From contig JBMTVT010000029.1 of the NCBI GenBank assembly GCA_049451635.1, positions 1 through 28,187 of the forward strand: a stretch of DNA of 28,187 bases. The letters run 5' to 3'. Within the stretch, counting starts at the first letter, position 1. Each line of letters opens with the position of its first letter. The notes under the pieces are model-generated. The model was not told the origin of the DNA. It ran no database searches and saw nothing but the letters and a program-made list of their open reading frames with translations. The DNA comes from JBMTVT01 sp049451635 (GTDB lineage Bacteria > Bacteroidota > Bacteroidia > Flavobacteriales > Flavobacteriaceae). Below, in pieces: positions 7,673 to 15,832 of the stretch. Both the position numbers and the translations under genes were made by a program.

Positions 7673-8752
7673 ATGAATAAAAATTATTATGCCATTTTAA
7701 TGGCTGGAGGAGTGGGGTCTAGGTTTTGGCCTGTAAGTACGGAAGAATTCCCAAAGCAGTTTCATGATATGTTGGGAACAGGTGATACACTGATCCAAAA
7801 AACGTTTCATCGTTTGGCACATTTAATTCCAACTGAGAACATATATATATTAACCAATGAAAGGTATAACGATTTGGTTTTGGGACAATTACCAGAAGTG
7901 ACTCAAAAACAAGTGGTTTTAGAGCCCGCTATGCGAAATACTGCACCTTGTATATTATACGCATCTTTGAAAATACAAAAAGAGAATCCAGATGCGGTTA
8001 TGATAGTGGCGCCAAGTGATCATTGGATTGAAGATGAAGTGACCTTCTCAAAAAACGTGAAACAAGCTTTTGAATTTTGTTCAAAAAATGATGCATTAAT
8101 GACACTTGGTATCCACCCCACCTTTCCTAATACAGGTTATGGCTATATTGAGTTTGATAAAAATTCTTCAGATGATATAAAATCGGTTAATCAGTTTAGA
8201 GAAAAACCAGATTATGAAACCGCAAAACAGTTTATAGCACAAGGTAATTTTTTATGGAATGCCGGTATTTTTATGTGGAGCGTTAAAAGCGTAATTAATG
8301 CATTTCAAAATAATCAGCCAGATTTATATAAACATTTTGAAGAAGGGATTTCAGCATATAATACTAATAAAGAAGAAGCTTTCATTAAAGAACAATATCC
8401 CTTAGCTGAAAACATATCGGTTGATTATGCTATTATGGAAAAGTCTGATAACGTTTTTGTAATTGCCGCTGAATTTGATTGGAACGATTTAGGAACTTGG
8501 GGTAGTCTATATGATAAATTAGATAAAAACAATAGTGGGAATGCTGTGGTTAATGCCAGAACATTAACCCAAGATGCATCAGGTAATATGATTCGAACCA
8601 AAAATGATAAAATTGTAGTTGTTGATAGCTTGAACGATTATATTATTGTTGATGAAGAAGAAGTTTTGCTTATCTTTCCTAAGACAAAAGAACAAGATAT
8701 TAAAAAAACACTTCAAAAAGTTAAAGATAAGTTTGGTGAACAATATGGTTGA
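7673..8752 (+). CDS. manC: Mannose-1-phosphate guanylyltransferase
   Basis: The 359-residue enzyme makes GDP-mannose from mannose 1-phosphate and GTP, feeding glycan and capsule synthesis. The nucleotide-binding motif AGGVGSRFWP is at residues 11-20, with the lysine in EEFPKQF shortly after. The sugar-binding region includes REKPD and WNAGIFMW, and VDYAIMEKS follows. The length matches the single-domain form without the C-terminal phosphomannose isomerase cupin found in bifunctional ManC proteins. It starts four bases after the SprT-like gene and ends five bases before the DUF389 gene. Confidence 0.94.
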   Translation: MNKNYYAILMAGGVGSRFWPVSTEEFPKQFHDMLGTGDTLIQKTFHRLAHLIPTENIYILTNERYNDLVLGQLPEVTQKQVVLEPAMRNTAPCILYASLKIQKENPDAVMIVAPSDHWIEDEVTFSKNVKQAFEFCSKNDALMTLGIHPTFPNTGYGYIEFDKNSSDDIKSVNQFREKPDYETAKQFIAQGNFLWNAGIFMWSVKSVINAFQNNQPDLYKHFEEGISAYNTNKEEAFIKEQYPLAENISVDYAIMEKSDNVFVIAAEFDWNDLGTWGSLYDKLDKNNSGNAVVNARTLTQDASGNMIRTKNDKIVVVDSLNDYIIVDEEEVLLIFPKTKEQDIKKTLQKVKDKFGEQYG

Positions 8753-8757
8753 TTATT

Positions 8758-10224
8758 ATGAGCGAAGAAAGTAAATTCAATTTCTCTGGAGAGGAAGAAA
8801 TGTATAAAAAAGGCGTTGAGCAATCAAAAGAGGCAGTAAAAAAAGATGCTCAAGGATTATTTAAAAGTATTAAAATTTTTTTTAGTGAGTTATTGGATTT
8901 TAGAGAAGATACCGATAGAGATGCCACTATTGCAGCTATAAAAGGAGACATTCCTTTTAAAGGGGCTACCGCTTGGATTTTGGTCTGTTCCATTTTTGTG
9001 GCTTCTATTGGGTTAAACGCCAACTCTACAGCAGTAGTTATTGGTGCCATGTTAATTTCTCCCCTTATGGGACCTATTTTGGGTGTAGGCCTATCTATAG
9101 CTATTAACGATATTGATACTTTAAAGCGCTCGTTAATAAACTTAGCAACTATGATTGTGTTGAGCTTGTTAACAGCATTTTTGTTCTTTTGGCTATTTCC
9201 ATTAAGCGAAGATACATCTGAACTTTTAGGTAGGGTACAACCCGATATTAGAGATGTTTTAATAGCCTTTTTTGGTGGGTTGGCATTAATAATAGCGCGT
9301 ACAAAACGAGGTACCATAGCCTCGGTAATTTTTGGTGTAGCTATTGCTACAGCGTTAATGCCACCTTTATGTACCGCTGGTTACGGTCTGGCAAAAGGCA
9401 AATGGGACTACTTTTTAGGAGCCATGTACTTGTTTACCATCAATACCATTTTTATTGCTATGGCAACGTTTATCGTATTGAAGATTTTACGTTTCCCCAT
9501 GTTGAAATATGTGAATTCAAAACGAAGAACGTTTATTTCAAGAATGGCAACCTTGTTGGCAATAATAGTAATTATTCCTGCTATTTGGACCTTTATTTCG
9601 GTGTTAAAGCAAAGCAGGTTTGAAATTGATGCCAAAAATTTTATAAATACCGAATTAGAAACACTGCCCAACTCCAGTTATATAAAAAAATATGCTACGT
9701 ATTCATATAATCCTGAGGGGCAATCTATAATAGAGTTAATACCTTTTGGAACTGATGAAATACCACAAACTACAAAAGATTTATTGGAACAGCGTTTTGG
9801 TAATTATAATGCTCTATACAATACAAAATTGTATATAAACCAAGTTAAAAACCGTACAGTAAATAATCTGGAGTATATGGAAGAATTACGCACCAGAGAC
9901 TCATTGGATTTATTGACCCAAACACAAAAGGTATCGATTTTGGAAAATAAGGTTAAAGAGTTATCTAAACTTGAAAAAAACCATATAGACTTAAATGCCT
10001 TACTTGATGAAATGAAAATTAGTTATGACAAGATAGACCAATTTACCTACGCCAGTGTCATTAACTCAAACTTTAAAAAAATGGATACCTTACGAGTATT
10101 TTCTGTTAAATGGGTAGATTCCTTAACAAATGAAAAATTTAGAGATCAAGATAAAGAGCGACTTGAAAAGTGGTTGAAATATAAGCTTAAATTAGATACT
10201 TTGGTAGTTAAGAGGTTGAATTAG
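8758..10224 (+). CDS. DUF389 (TIGR00341) inner-membrane protein
   Basis: A 488-residue membrane protein of unknown function. The N-terminal ~45 residues are charged and soluble. The DUF389 core then has about six membrane segments with the family signatures IGAMLISPLMGPILG and ATALMPPLCTAGYGLAKG, and a further segment near residue 270. The C-terminal 200 residues are soluble and rich in Lys/Glu/Leu, with a likely coiled coil around the QTQKVSILENKVKELSK stretch. I use ATG 8758 rather than a TTG three codons upstream, which would overlap the manC stop. It is the last gene of the run. The 114 bases before the converging ABC gene show no clear terminator. Confidence 0.9.
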   Translation: MSEESKFNFSGEEEMYKKGVEQSKEAVKKDAQGLFKSIKIFFSELLDFREDTDRDATIAAIKGDIPFKGATAWILVCSIFVASIGLNANSTAVVIGAMLISPLMGPILGVGLSIAINDIDTLKRSLINLATMIVLSLLTAFLFFWLFPLSEDTSELLGRVQPDIRDVLIAFFGGLALIIARTKRGTIASVIFGVAIATALMPPLCTAGYGLAKGKWDYFLGAMYLFTINTIFIAMATFIVLKILRFPMLKYVNSKRRTFISRMATLLAIIVIIPAIWTFISVLKQSRFEIDAKNFINTELETLPNSSYIKKYATYSYNPEGQSIIELIPFGTDEIPQTTKDLLEQRFGNYNALYNTKLYINQVKNRTVNNLEYMEELRTRDSLDLLTQTQKVSILENKVKELSKLEKNHIDLNALLDEMKISYDKIDQFTYASVINSNFKKMDTLRVFSVKWVDSLTNEKFRDQDKERLEKWLKYKLKLDTLVVKRLN

Positions 10225-10338
10225 GAATAGGAATTTTTTTCACGGATACTCTTAACTTTATCTATTATTTGTTAGATGTTATTAAAAAGGTTACAAAATA
10301 ATATAAATATATAGTTTGGTGTATTTTAATAAACCCAA

Positions 10339-11106
10339 TCACTGATTCTCCTCCAAGTACATTTTTCGCACTTTTTTAAATAATTCAGAGGAATAAACAA
10401 AATCGGTAACAGCTTCATTATCTGTTTTAAAAATGTTGTCTTTAGAGCCTTCCCAAGCCTTTACACCATCTTTTAAAAACACAATTTTTTCACCAATTTC
10501 CATTACCGAGTTCATATCGTGTGAGTTTATTACGGTAATAATCTGGTATTCATCTGTTATCTCTTGAATTAAATTATCTATTACAATAGCAGTTTTAGGG
10601 TCTAAACCAGAGTTGGGTTCATCACAAAACAAGTATTTGGGATTGTTTACAATAGCTCTGGCAATGGCAACCCTTTTTTGCATACCTCCAGAAGCTTCAC
10701 TGGGCATTTTATTATGTGCATTATCTAGGTTAACCCGTTTTAAAACAAAATTGACACGGTCTTCCATTTCGCTTTTGCTTTGTTTGGTAAACATCTTTAG
10801 AGGGAACATCACGTTTTCAGCAATCGTCATAGAATCAAACAAAGCACTACTTTGAAATACCATGCCTATTTCCGCACGCAAATTTCGTTTTTTGTACTCA
10901 GACAATTGTGAAAATATTTTCCCGTCGTAAGCAATACAACCTTCTTCATAGTCAAATAAACCCAACAAACATTTTAAAAAAACCGTTTTACCGGAACCAC
11001 TTTGCCCAATAATCAAACTGGTTTTTCCTTTTTCAAAAGTGGTACTAATCCCTTTTAAAATATGTGCATCTCCAAACGATTTATGTAAATCTTTAACTTC
11101 TATCAT
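10339..11106 (-). CDS. mlaF: Mla-type ABC transporter ATPase
   Basis: A 255-residue ATP-binding subunit of the phospholipid/organic solvent transport family. Walker A is GQSGSGKT, the signature is SGGMQKRVAIARA and Walker B is YLFCDEPNSGLDP, with the switch histidine in NSHDM. The longer frame with 20 extra residues upstream starts inside the permease gene; the start at 11106 (MIEVKDLHKSFG) matches the family and overlaps the permease stop by one base (TAATG), indicating coupled translation. The MCE-domain substrate-binding partner (MlaD) is not adjacent. The symbol rests on family resemblance. Confidence 0.88.
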   Translation of the reverse strand: MIEVKDLHKSFGDAHILKGISTTFEKGKTSLIIGQSGSGKTVFLKCLLGLFDYEEGCIAYDGKIFSQLSEYKKRNLRAEIGMVFQSSALFDSMTIAENVMFPLKMFTKQSKSEMEDRVNFVLKRVNLDNAHNKMPSEASGGMQKRVAIARAIVNNPKYLFCDEPNSGLDPKTAIVIDNLIQEITDEYQIITVINSHDMNSVMEIGEKIVFLKDGVKAWEGSKDNIFKTDNEAVTDFVYSSELFKKVRKMYLEENQ

Positions 11107-11843
11107 TACCCTAGCATCATATCGGTTAATAAATAATTCAATAAAATAATCACAACCGAAGTCCAAACAAAAGCAGTTGTGCTGGCTTTACCAACTTCTA
11201 GTGCGCCACCTTTCATGTAATACCCGTAAAAAGAAGGAACGGTTGCCAATACAATTGCGAAAACAAATGTTTTTATAAATGAATAGATAATATGAAACGT
11301 CTCAAAATCGGTTTGAATACCAAGAATATAATCATCTAAGGTAGAATAGCCCCCAAAAACGCAAGCCGCCATACCGCCTAAAATTCCTAAAAACATACCA
11401 ATTGCAATGGCAAAAGGATATAATAATAAGGCCATGGTTTTTGGAAACACCAAATAGTTTAGGGAGTTAATACCCATAACTTCTAGGGCATCAATTTGCT
11501 CAGTTACACGCATGGTTCCAATACTTGAGGTTATAAACGACCCTACTTTACCAGCCATAATAATAGAGGTAAAAGTGGGAGCAAATTCTAAAATCACAGA
11601 TTGTCGGGTTGCGAAACCTACCAAGTATTTCGGAATTAACGGATTGTCAATATTCAAAGCAGTTTGAATGGTAATTACACCACCAACAAAAAAGGAAATA
11701 AAAGCGATAATACCAAGTGAGCCAATAATTAAGTCATCAATATCCTTTAATATTAATGTTCTCATAACACTCCATTTGGTAGGTTTACGAAACATTTCAA
11801 TAATCATTAAAAAATAAGCGCCTATATTTTTTAGGTATTTCAT
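11106..11843 (-). CDS. mlaE: MlaE-family ABC transporter permease
   Basis: A 245-residue inner-membrane permease with about five hydrophobic segments. It shows the MlaE pattern: an N-terminal amphipathic stretch, then GVITIQTALNI, the conserved PTFTSIIMAGKVGSFITSSIGTMRVTEQIDAL segment around residues 90-125 (coupling region to the ATPase), then VFPKTMALLLYPFAI. Together with the ATPase it would move phospholipids between the inner and outer membranes, keeping outer-membrane asymmetry. It is the first gene of a two-gene operon, divergent from the PafA-like gene. Confidence 0.9.
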   Translation of the reverse strand: MKYLKNIGAYFLMIIEMFRKPTKWSVMRTLILKDIDDLIIGSLGIIAFISFFVGGVITIQTALNIDNPLIPKYLVGFATRQSVILEFAPTFTSIIMAGKVGSFITSSIGTMRVTEQIDALEVMGINSLNYLVFPKTMALLLYPFAIAIGMFLGILGGMAACVFGGYSTLDDYILGIQTDFETFHIIYSFIKTFVFAIVLATVPSFYGYYMKGGALEVGKASTTAFVWTSVVIILLNYLLTDMMLG

Positions 11844-11924
11844 TATTCTAATTTGTAATTGCTAAAGTAAAAAAAACTTATAGGTATTTAACCTTAATTT
11901 TAAATTATGATGTTTTAAAATATG

Positions 11925-11932
11925 TATTTTTG
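11925..11932 (+). promoter_or_regulatory. Putative -7 box of the PafA-like gene
   Basis: TATTTTTG matches TAnnTTTG exactly and ends 17 bases before the chosen ATG, so the leader would be very short. No good -33 TTTG is seen upstream. The call rests on consensus match and position. Confidence 0.45.
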
Positions 11933-11949
11933 GTACAGATTTGTACACC

Positions 11950-13635
11950 ATGATGAAAAACATAATTTTAGTCTTTTTTATAAGCTTGCTTTACTTTTCA
12001 TGTAAGGCCCAAAATACAACTTCATTCAAACAAAATGAAACTGATAGGGGTAAGCCTAAATTGGTTGTGGGTATAGTGGTAGACCAAATGCGATACGATT
12101 ATTTAACGCGTTTTTATAATCGGTTTGGTGATGGCGGTTTTAAACGTTTGATAAATGAAGGTTTTAACTGTAAAAACAATCATTTTAATTACATACCAAC
12201 AAAAACAGGTCCTGGTCATGCTTCTATTTTTGCAGGTACAACTCCTAAATATCACGGTATAATTGGTAATGATTGGTATGATAGAATCCTAAGCAGAAAT
12301 GTTAATTGTGTTGAAGATACCTTAGTGAATTCAATTGGTTCTGATAGTGAAAATGATAAAGATGGCAAAATGTCACCAAGAAGAATGTTGACTACTACCT
12401 TTGCTGATGAGAATCGTTTATTTACTCAAATGCGTGGAAAAACCATTGGTATTTCAATTAAACATAGAGGAGCCATTTTACCAGCAGGCCATACGGCCAA
12501 TGCTGCATTTTGGTTTGATTATGACCATGATGGTAATGGTAACTGGATTACAAGTTCTTATTATATGAAAGAATTGCCAGAATGGGTAAAAGATTTTAAT
12601 GCCACCAATATTACAGAATCTTATTTTAGGGTATGGAATACACTTTATGATATTAATACATATACCGAAAGTGGAAGTGATTTAAATAATTATGAGCGTA
12701 TTTTTAAAGGGAAAGAAACAGCAACTTTTCCGTATGATTTGAATAGCTTGAAATCTCAAAACGGTAATTTTAAGATTATCGCCGAAAGTCCTTATGGTAA
12801 TAGTTTGATAACAGATTTTACTATTCAAGCTATTGATGCCGAAGCTTTAGGAAAAGATGATATTACAGATGTTTTAACGGTTAGCTATTCAAGTACTGAT
12901 AAGGTGGGTCATGATTTTGGACCTAATTCTGTTGAGGTTGAAGATACTTATTTGCGTTTAGATTTAGATTTAGAGCGTTTGCTTTTGGCATTAGACGAAA
13001 AAGTTGGTAAAGGGGAATATACAGTGTTTTTAACAGCAGATCATGGCGCCCCAAATGTTATCAATTACCTTTTAGACAATAAAATTCCAGCTGGACTTTT
13101 TGATGAAAGCAAAATGTTTGATGAAATGAATGCTTTTTTAGAGGAAAAATTTAAAGTGTCACATCTTATTTTGAGCCGAATAAACAATCAAATATATCTC
13201 GACCATCTTAAAATTGCTGATAATGATCTTGATTTAGAAGATGTAAAAGAAGTTTTATCCATGCAATTGTTAAAATATGCGCTTATTGATAAAGTATACA
13301 TGACTTCAGAAATCAATCAATTTGAAGGGTCTGATGGTTTTATTGAGGATTTATTGAAAAACGGACATAATCAAAAGCGATCAGGCGATTTAATGTTTGT
13401 GTATAATCCAGCTGTATTTAAAGACACTAAATGGAACCGAACTGGAACCGATCATCATTCAGGTTTTAGTTACGATACTCACGTCCCTTTATTATTTTTT
13501 GGTAAAGGAATTTTGCACGGTGAAACGTTACAAAAAACAGAAATTACCGATATAGCCCCAACCATGTCTGCTCTTTTAGGGATTAGTTTCCCTAATGCTA
13601 CGATTGGTAAACCTCTAGAATTTGTTTTAAATTAA
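11950..13635 (+). CDS. PafA-like alkaline phosphatase, lipoprotein
   Basis: A 561-residue member of the alkaline phosphatase superfamily close to PafA, the phosphate-irrepressible phosphomonoesterase of Bacteroidota. A short signal ends in the lipobox-like LYFSC with C18 as the probable lipidated residue, so it is likely lipid-anchored. Metal and catalytic sites can be placed: D45 in VVDQMRYD, the nucleophile T86 in TKTGPGHAS, a K/R pair in SIKHRGAILPAGH, D and H in STDKVGHDFG, DH in TADHGAP and the final H in GTDHHSGF. I use ATG 11950; ATG 11953 is equally possible, and the TTG at 11941 is not needed. Its stop shares a base with the start of the nuclease pseudogene, so the two formed an operon. 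Confidence 0.9.
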   Translation: MMKNIILVFFISLLYFSCKAQNTTSFKQNETDRGKPKLVVGIVVDQMRYDYLTRFYNRFGDGGFKRLINEGFNCKNNHFNYIPTKTGPGHASIFAGTTPKYHGIIGNDWYDRILSRNVNCVEDTLVNSIGSDSENDKDGKMSPRRMLTTTFADENRLFTQMRGKTIGISIKHRGAILPAGHTANAAFWFDYDHDGNGNWITSSYYMKELPEWVKDFNATNITESYFRVWNTLYDINTYTESGSDLNNYERIFKGKETATFPYDLNSLKSQNGNFKIIAESPYGNSLITDFTIQAIDAEALGKDDITDVLTVSYSSTDKVGHDFGPNSVEVEDTYLRLDLDLERLLLALDEKVGKGEYTVFLTADHGAPNVINYLLDNKIPAGLFDESKMFDEMNAFLEEKFKVSHLILSRINNQIYLDHLKIADNDLDLEDVKEVLSMQLLKYALIDKVYMTSEINQFEGSDGFIEDLLKNGHNQKRSGDLMFVYNPAVFKDTKWNRTGTDHHSGFSYDTHVPLLFFGKGILHGETLQKTEITDIAPTMSALLGISFPNATIGKPLEFVLN

Positions 13636-14444
13636 TGGGTAACCGCACGCTTTATTCAATCATTGCTATTTTAATTGTTATAGGTGTTTATGCCTACGAG
13701 AATTTTTTGGTCGAGCAAGAAGCATCCGAAATTATATCAGAAGGAAAAGAGTTAAAGCCAAATACTAACGAATATTTTTACCAAATAGTACTACTGGGCA
13801 AATAGTACATCATAAAGGGTACTCATTATAATATAGTGAACTACACGAACAGGCGGAATGGGTTGCTTACGAATTAAAGAAATCACACTTATCCAACACC
13901 AATTTTAAACGCCCTTATTTTGAAATCGATAAAGCGGTAAAAACAGTTGCTGCCGATTGGAGGAATTATAAAAATTCGGGTTACGACCGTGGACATCTTT
14001 GTCCTGCTGTCGATAGAAATTATAGCAAATCGGCTCATGACGAAACTTTTTTAACCAGTAATATTAGTCCACAAGAACATGAATTCAATTCTGGTATTTG
14101 GAATACTTTAGAGCAAAAAGTACGCTATTGGGCAAGCAAATATAACGGGGGTTTTTGTAGTTACAGGTGGTGTTTTAAAAGGGAATTTAAAAACTATTGG
14201 CAATGAACATGTCTCTGTTCCAAATCAATTTTTTAAAGTGTTGATTGATAATAATACAGGCAAAACTAAAATGATAGCTTTTTTAATGCCTCATAAAAAT
14301 TCTAATAAGCCTTTATACGAATTTGTGGTATCTGCAGATTCTATTGAAAAGCTGACAGGAATAGATTTTTTTCCAGAATTGGATGATACTATTGAAAAAA
14401 AATTAGAAGCATCAAGCAGTTATAAAGACTGGAGTTTTAACTGA
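13635..14444 (+). pseudogene. DNA/RNA non-specific endonuclease, disrupted
   Basis: Three frames joined give one secreted or membrane-anchored nuclease of about 268 residues: an N-terminal membrane segment (YSIIAILIVIGVYAY), then GQIVHHKGYSL, HEQAEWVAYELKKSH, the active-site motif YDRGHLCPAVDRN, FLTSNISPQ and a C-terminal part running to the TGA. The lesions are a missing base in the T run at 13775-13779, a nonsense TAA at 13829-13831 that one change from TCA (Ser) would explain, and one extra base in the G5/T5 run at 14147-14156. The ATG overlaps the last base of the phosphatase stop. The pair suggests past use of extracellular nucleic acid as a phosphate source, which is inference. Confidence 0.85.
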
Positions 14445-15285
14445 ATTTATTCAGCATACCTTTCCATCGTAAATTTCTAATAAACTTCCCTTCTTCATCT
14501 GTAACCAAAAAGTCCACTTTTTCTTTTTTAGCTTTAAAATAACCAGCTAAGTAATCTTTAAACAGTGAAAAACTTTTCTTTTTATAAGCGAGTTTTAATG
14601 CCGAAATAAAAGTAATTAAAAAACCATAACGCATTTTATACATGGCTTCACCTTGTAAATATTTGGAGGATTTGTTATAGGACATTCCTGTTGGTTTTAA
14701 ATGTTTCACTTGCAATGAGTCATCGGTTAAAATTTGCCAACCGTAGTATTTTGCCAGTAACTCATCAACCGTATCCCAACCCATAGATGGTTTTAGTTTA
14801 TCTATTTGTAAAAAACAGCTTTTTCTATAAGCTTTTAAAGCACCTCGAATATGGTCTTTTCGGGTAAGGTTCTCTAAAATCCAGTCACCATTTTTTTCAA
14901 TGTAACAAAAGCCAGAAACCATCCCCAACTTTTCGTTGTTTTTAAAATGAAAAGCAAGTTGTTCCAAATAATTATTAGGAAAAATTAAGTCGGCATCAAA
15001 TTTGCAGATTACATCATAATTAGTATCTAAAATTTCATAGCCTTTATAAAACGCATTGATGATTTTTGAACCTGGTAAATGTTCGTTGGAAGATTTGGAA
15101 TTTATCAATTCAATCCATGAATATTTAGCTTTAAAACCATCAACTATATCATGTGTGCTATCTGTAGAATTATCATTAACTACAACAATCCTTTTTGGCT
15201 TTAAAGTTTGGTTCACCAGTGAATCAAGCGTTAAGCTTATAGAAGTTTCTTCGTTGTGCGCGGGTATGATGATGTAAAAATTCAA
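14437..15285 (-). CDS. Family 2 glycosyltransferase
   Basis: A 282-residue GT2 (GT-A fold) enzyme. The nucleotide-sugar site is visible: IIIPAHNEE at residues 5-13, VVNDNSTD at 36-42 and the DxD metal motif FDADL (D97, D99). GWDTVDE near the middle is the expected acceptor/catalytic acidic region. No membrane segment is obvious, so it is likely cytosolic or peripheral. The sugar and acceptor are unknown. Its 3' end overlaps that of the opposing nuclease pseudogene by 8 bases. It is last in a run with the methyltransferase and ketosynthase, 23 bases after the methyltransferase. Confidence 0.9.
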   Translation of the reverse strand: MNFYIIIPAHNEETSISLTLDSLVNQTLKPKRIVVVNDNSTDSTHDIVDGFKAKYSWIELINSKSSNEHLPGSKIINAFYKGYEILDTNYDVICKFDADLIFPNNYLEQLAFHFKNNEKLGMVSGFCYIEKNGDWILENLTRKDHIRGALKAYRKSCFLQIDKLKPSMGWDTVDELLAKYYGWQILTDDSLQVKHLKPTGMSYNKSSKYLQGEAMYKMRYGFLITFISALKLAYKKKSFSLFKDYLAGYFKAKKEKVDFLVTDEEGKFIRNLRWKGMLNKFS

Positions 15286-15308
15286 GGATTAATATTATTG
15301 CTTCAAAG

Positions 15309-15830
15309 TTAAACTCTTTCGGCATAAACTATGTAATATCGCGGAGTAAACCAACGTAAAATTGGACGAATACCGATTTTTTTAGTTGGATTTGTCCACT
15401 TTTGTCTATCTATTATTTTCCAGCCAGCTTTCTCTAATAACCAATCAAATTGCCAATCTTCAAATTCGTGGTAATGTCTATCTAGCATATCTGTCTTACT
15501 CCTATAAGCTGTTGAAAACCATAATTTTAATGGTACGCTTGCCACTAGTTTATTAGATTGAATAGATTTCAAAACTGTAAGGGGAGATAGTAAATGTTCA
15601 AAAATTTCAAATGCAGTTACAACATCTGCTTTAGAATTTTCAATAGTTGAGGTGTCAGTATCTAAATCTTCACCTTTAGTATTTTCAACAGAAAACCCAT
15701 GCTCTTGCATAATGGTAGTGAACGGATTTATAACGCCCAAATCTAAAATAGTTTCAGATGATGAAACGTGTTTTTTTAAGAATTGTATGGTGAGCTTAAA
15801 GCGTTTACTAGGAAATGTGTTTTCGTACAT
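15309..15830 (-). CDS. Class I SAM-dependent methyltransferase
   Basis: A small 173-residue methyltransferase-like protein. The SAM motif I is present in a variant form, ILDLGVINP (residues 28-36), where most members have a GxG loop. Motif II-like acidic residues (GEDLD, 53-57) and the VTAFEIFEHL segment (71-80, typical of methyltransferase 11/23 proteins) follow. The C-terminal WQFDWLLEKAGWKII resembles the family's strand 6-7 region. The altered glycine loop makes SAM binding less certain. It starts two bases after the ketosynthase stop, so they are co-transcribed. The acceptor is unknown. Confidence 0.75.
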   Translation of the reverse strand: MYENTFPSKRFKLTIQFLKKHVSSSETILDLGVINPFTTIMQEHGFSVENTKGEDLDTDTSTIENSKADVVTAFEIFEHLLSPLTVLKSIQSNKLVASVPLKLWFSTAYRSKTDMLDRHYHEFEDWQFDWLLEKAGWKIIDRQKWTNPTKKIGIRPILRWFTPRYYIVYAERV

Positions 15831-15832
15831 TA

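Noticed and set aside
8850..9317. A 155-codon frame on the minus strand
   Set aside because: It lies fully opposite the DUF389 membrane core; its low-complexity Ile/Lys/Asn-rich product has no family look, and the plus-strand gene is clear.
10225..10338. A hidden gene or terminator between the converging DUF389 and MlaF genes
   Set aside because: No open frame of useful length and no convincing hairpin with a T run could be found.
13775..14156. Treating all nuclease lesions as sequencing error
   Set aside because: Two are in homopolymers and could be errors, but the in-frame TAA at 13829 is a substitution-type lesion, so I kept the pseudogene call with this caveat.
14238..14444. A separate 68-residue gene
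   Set aside because: It is the C-terminal part of the disrupted endonuclease.
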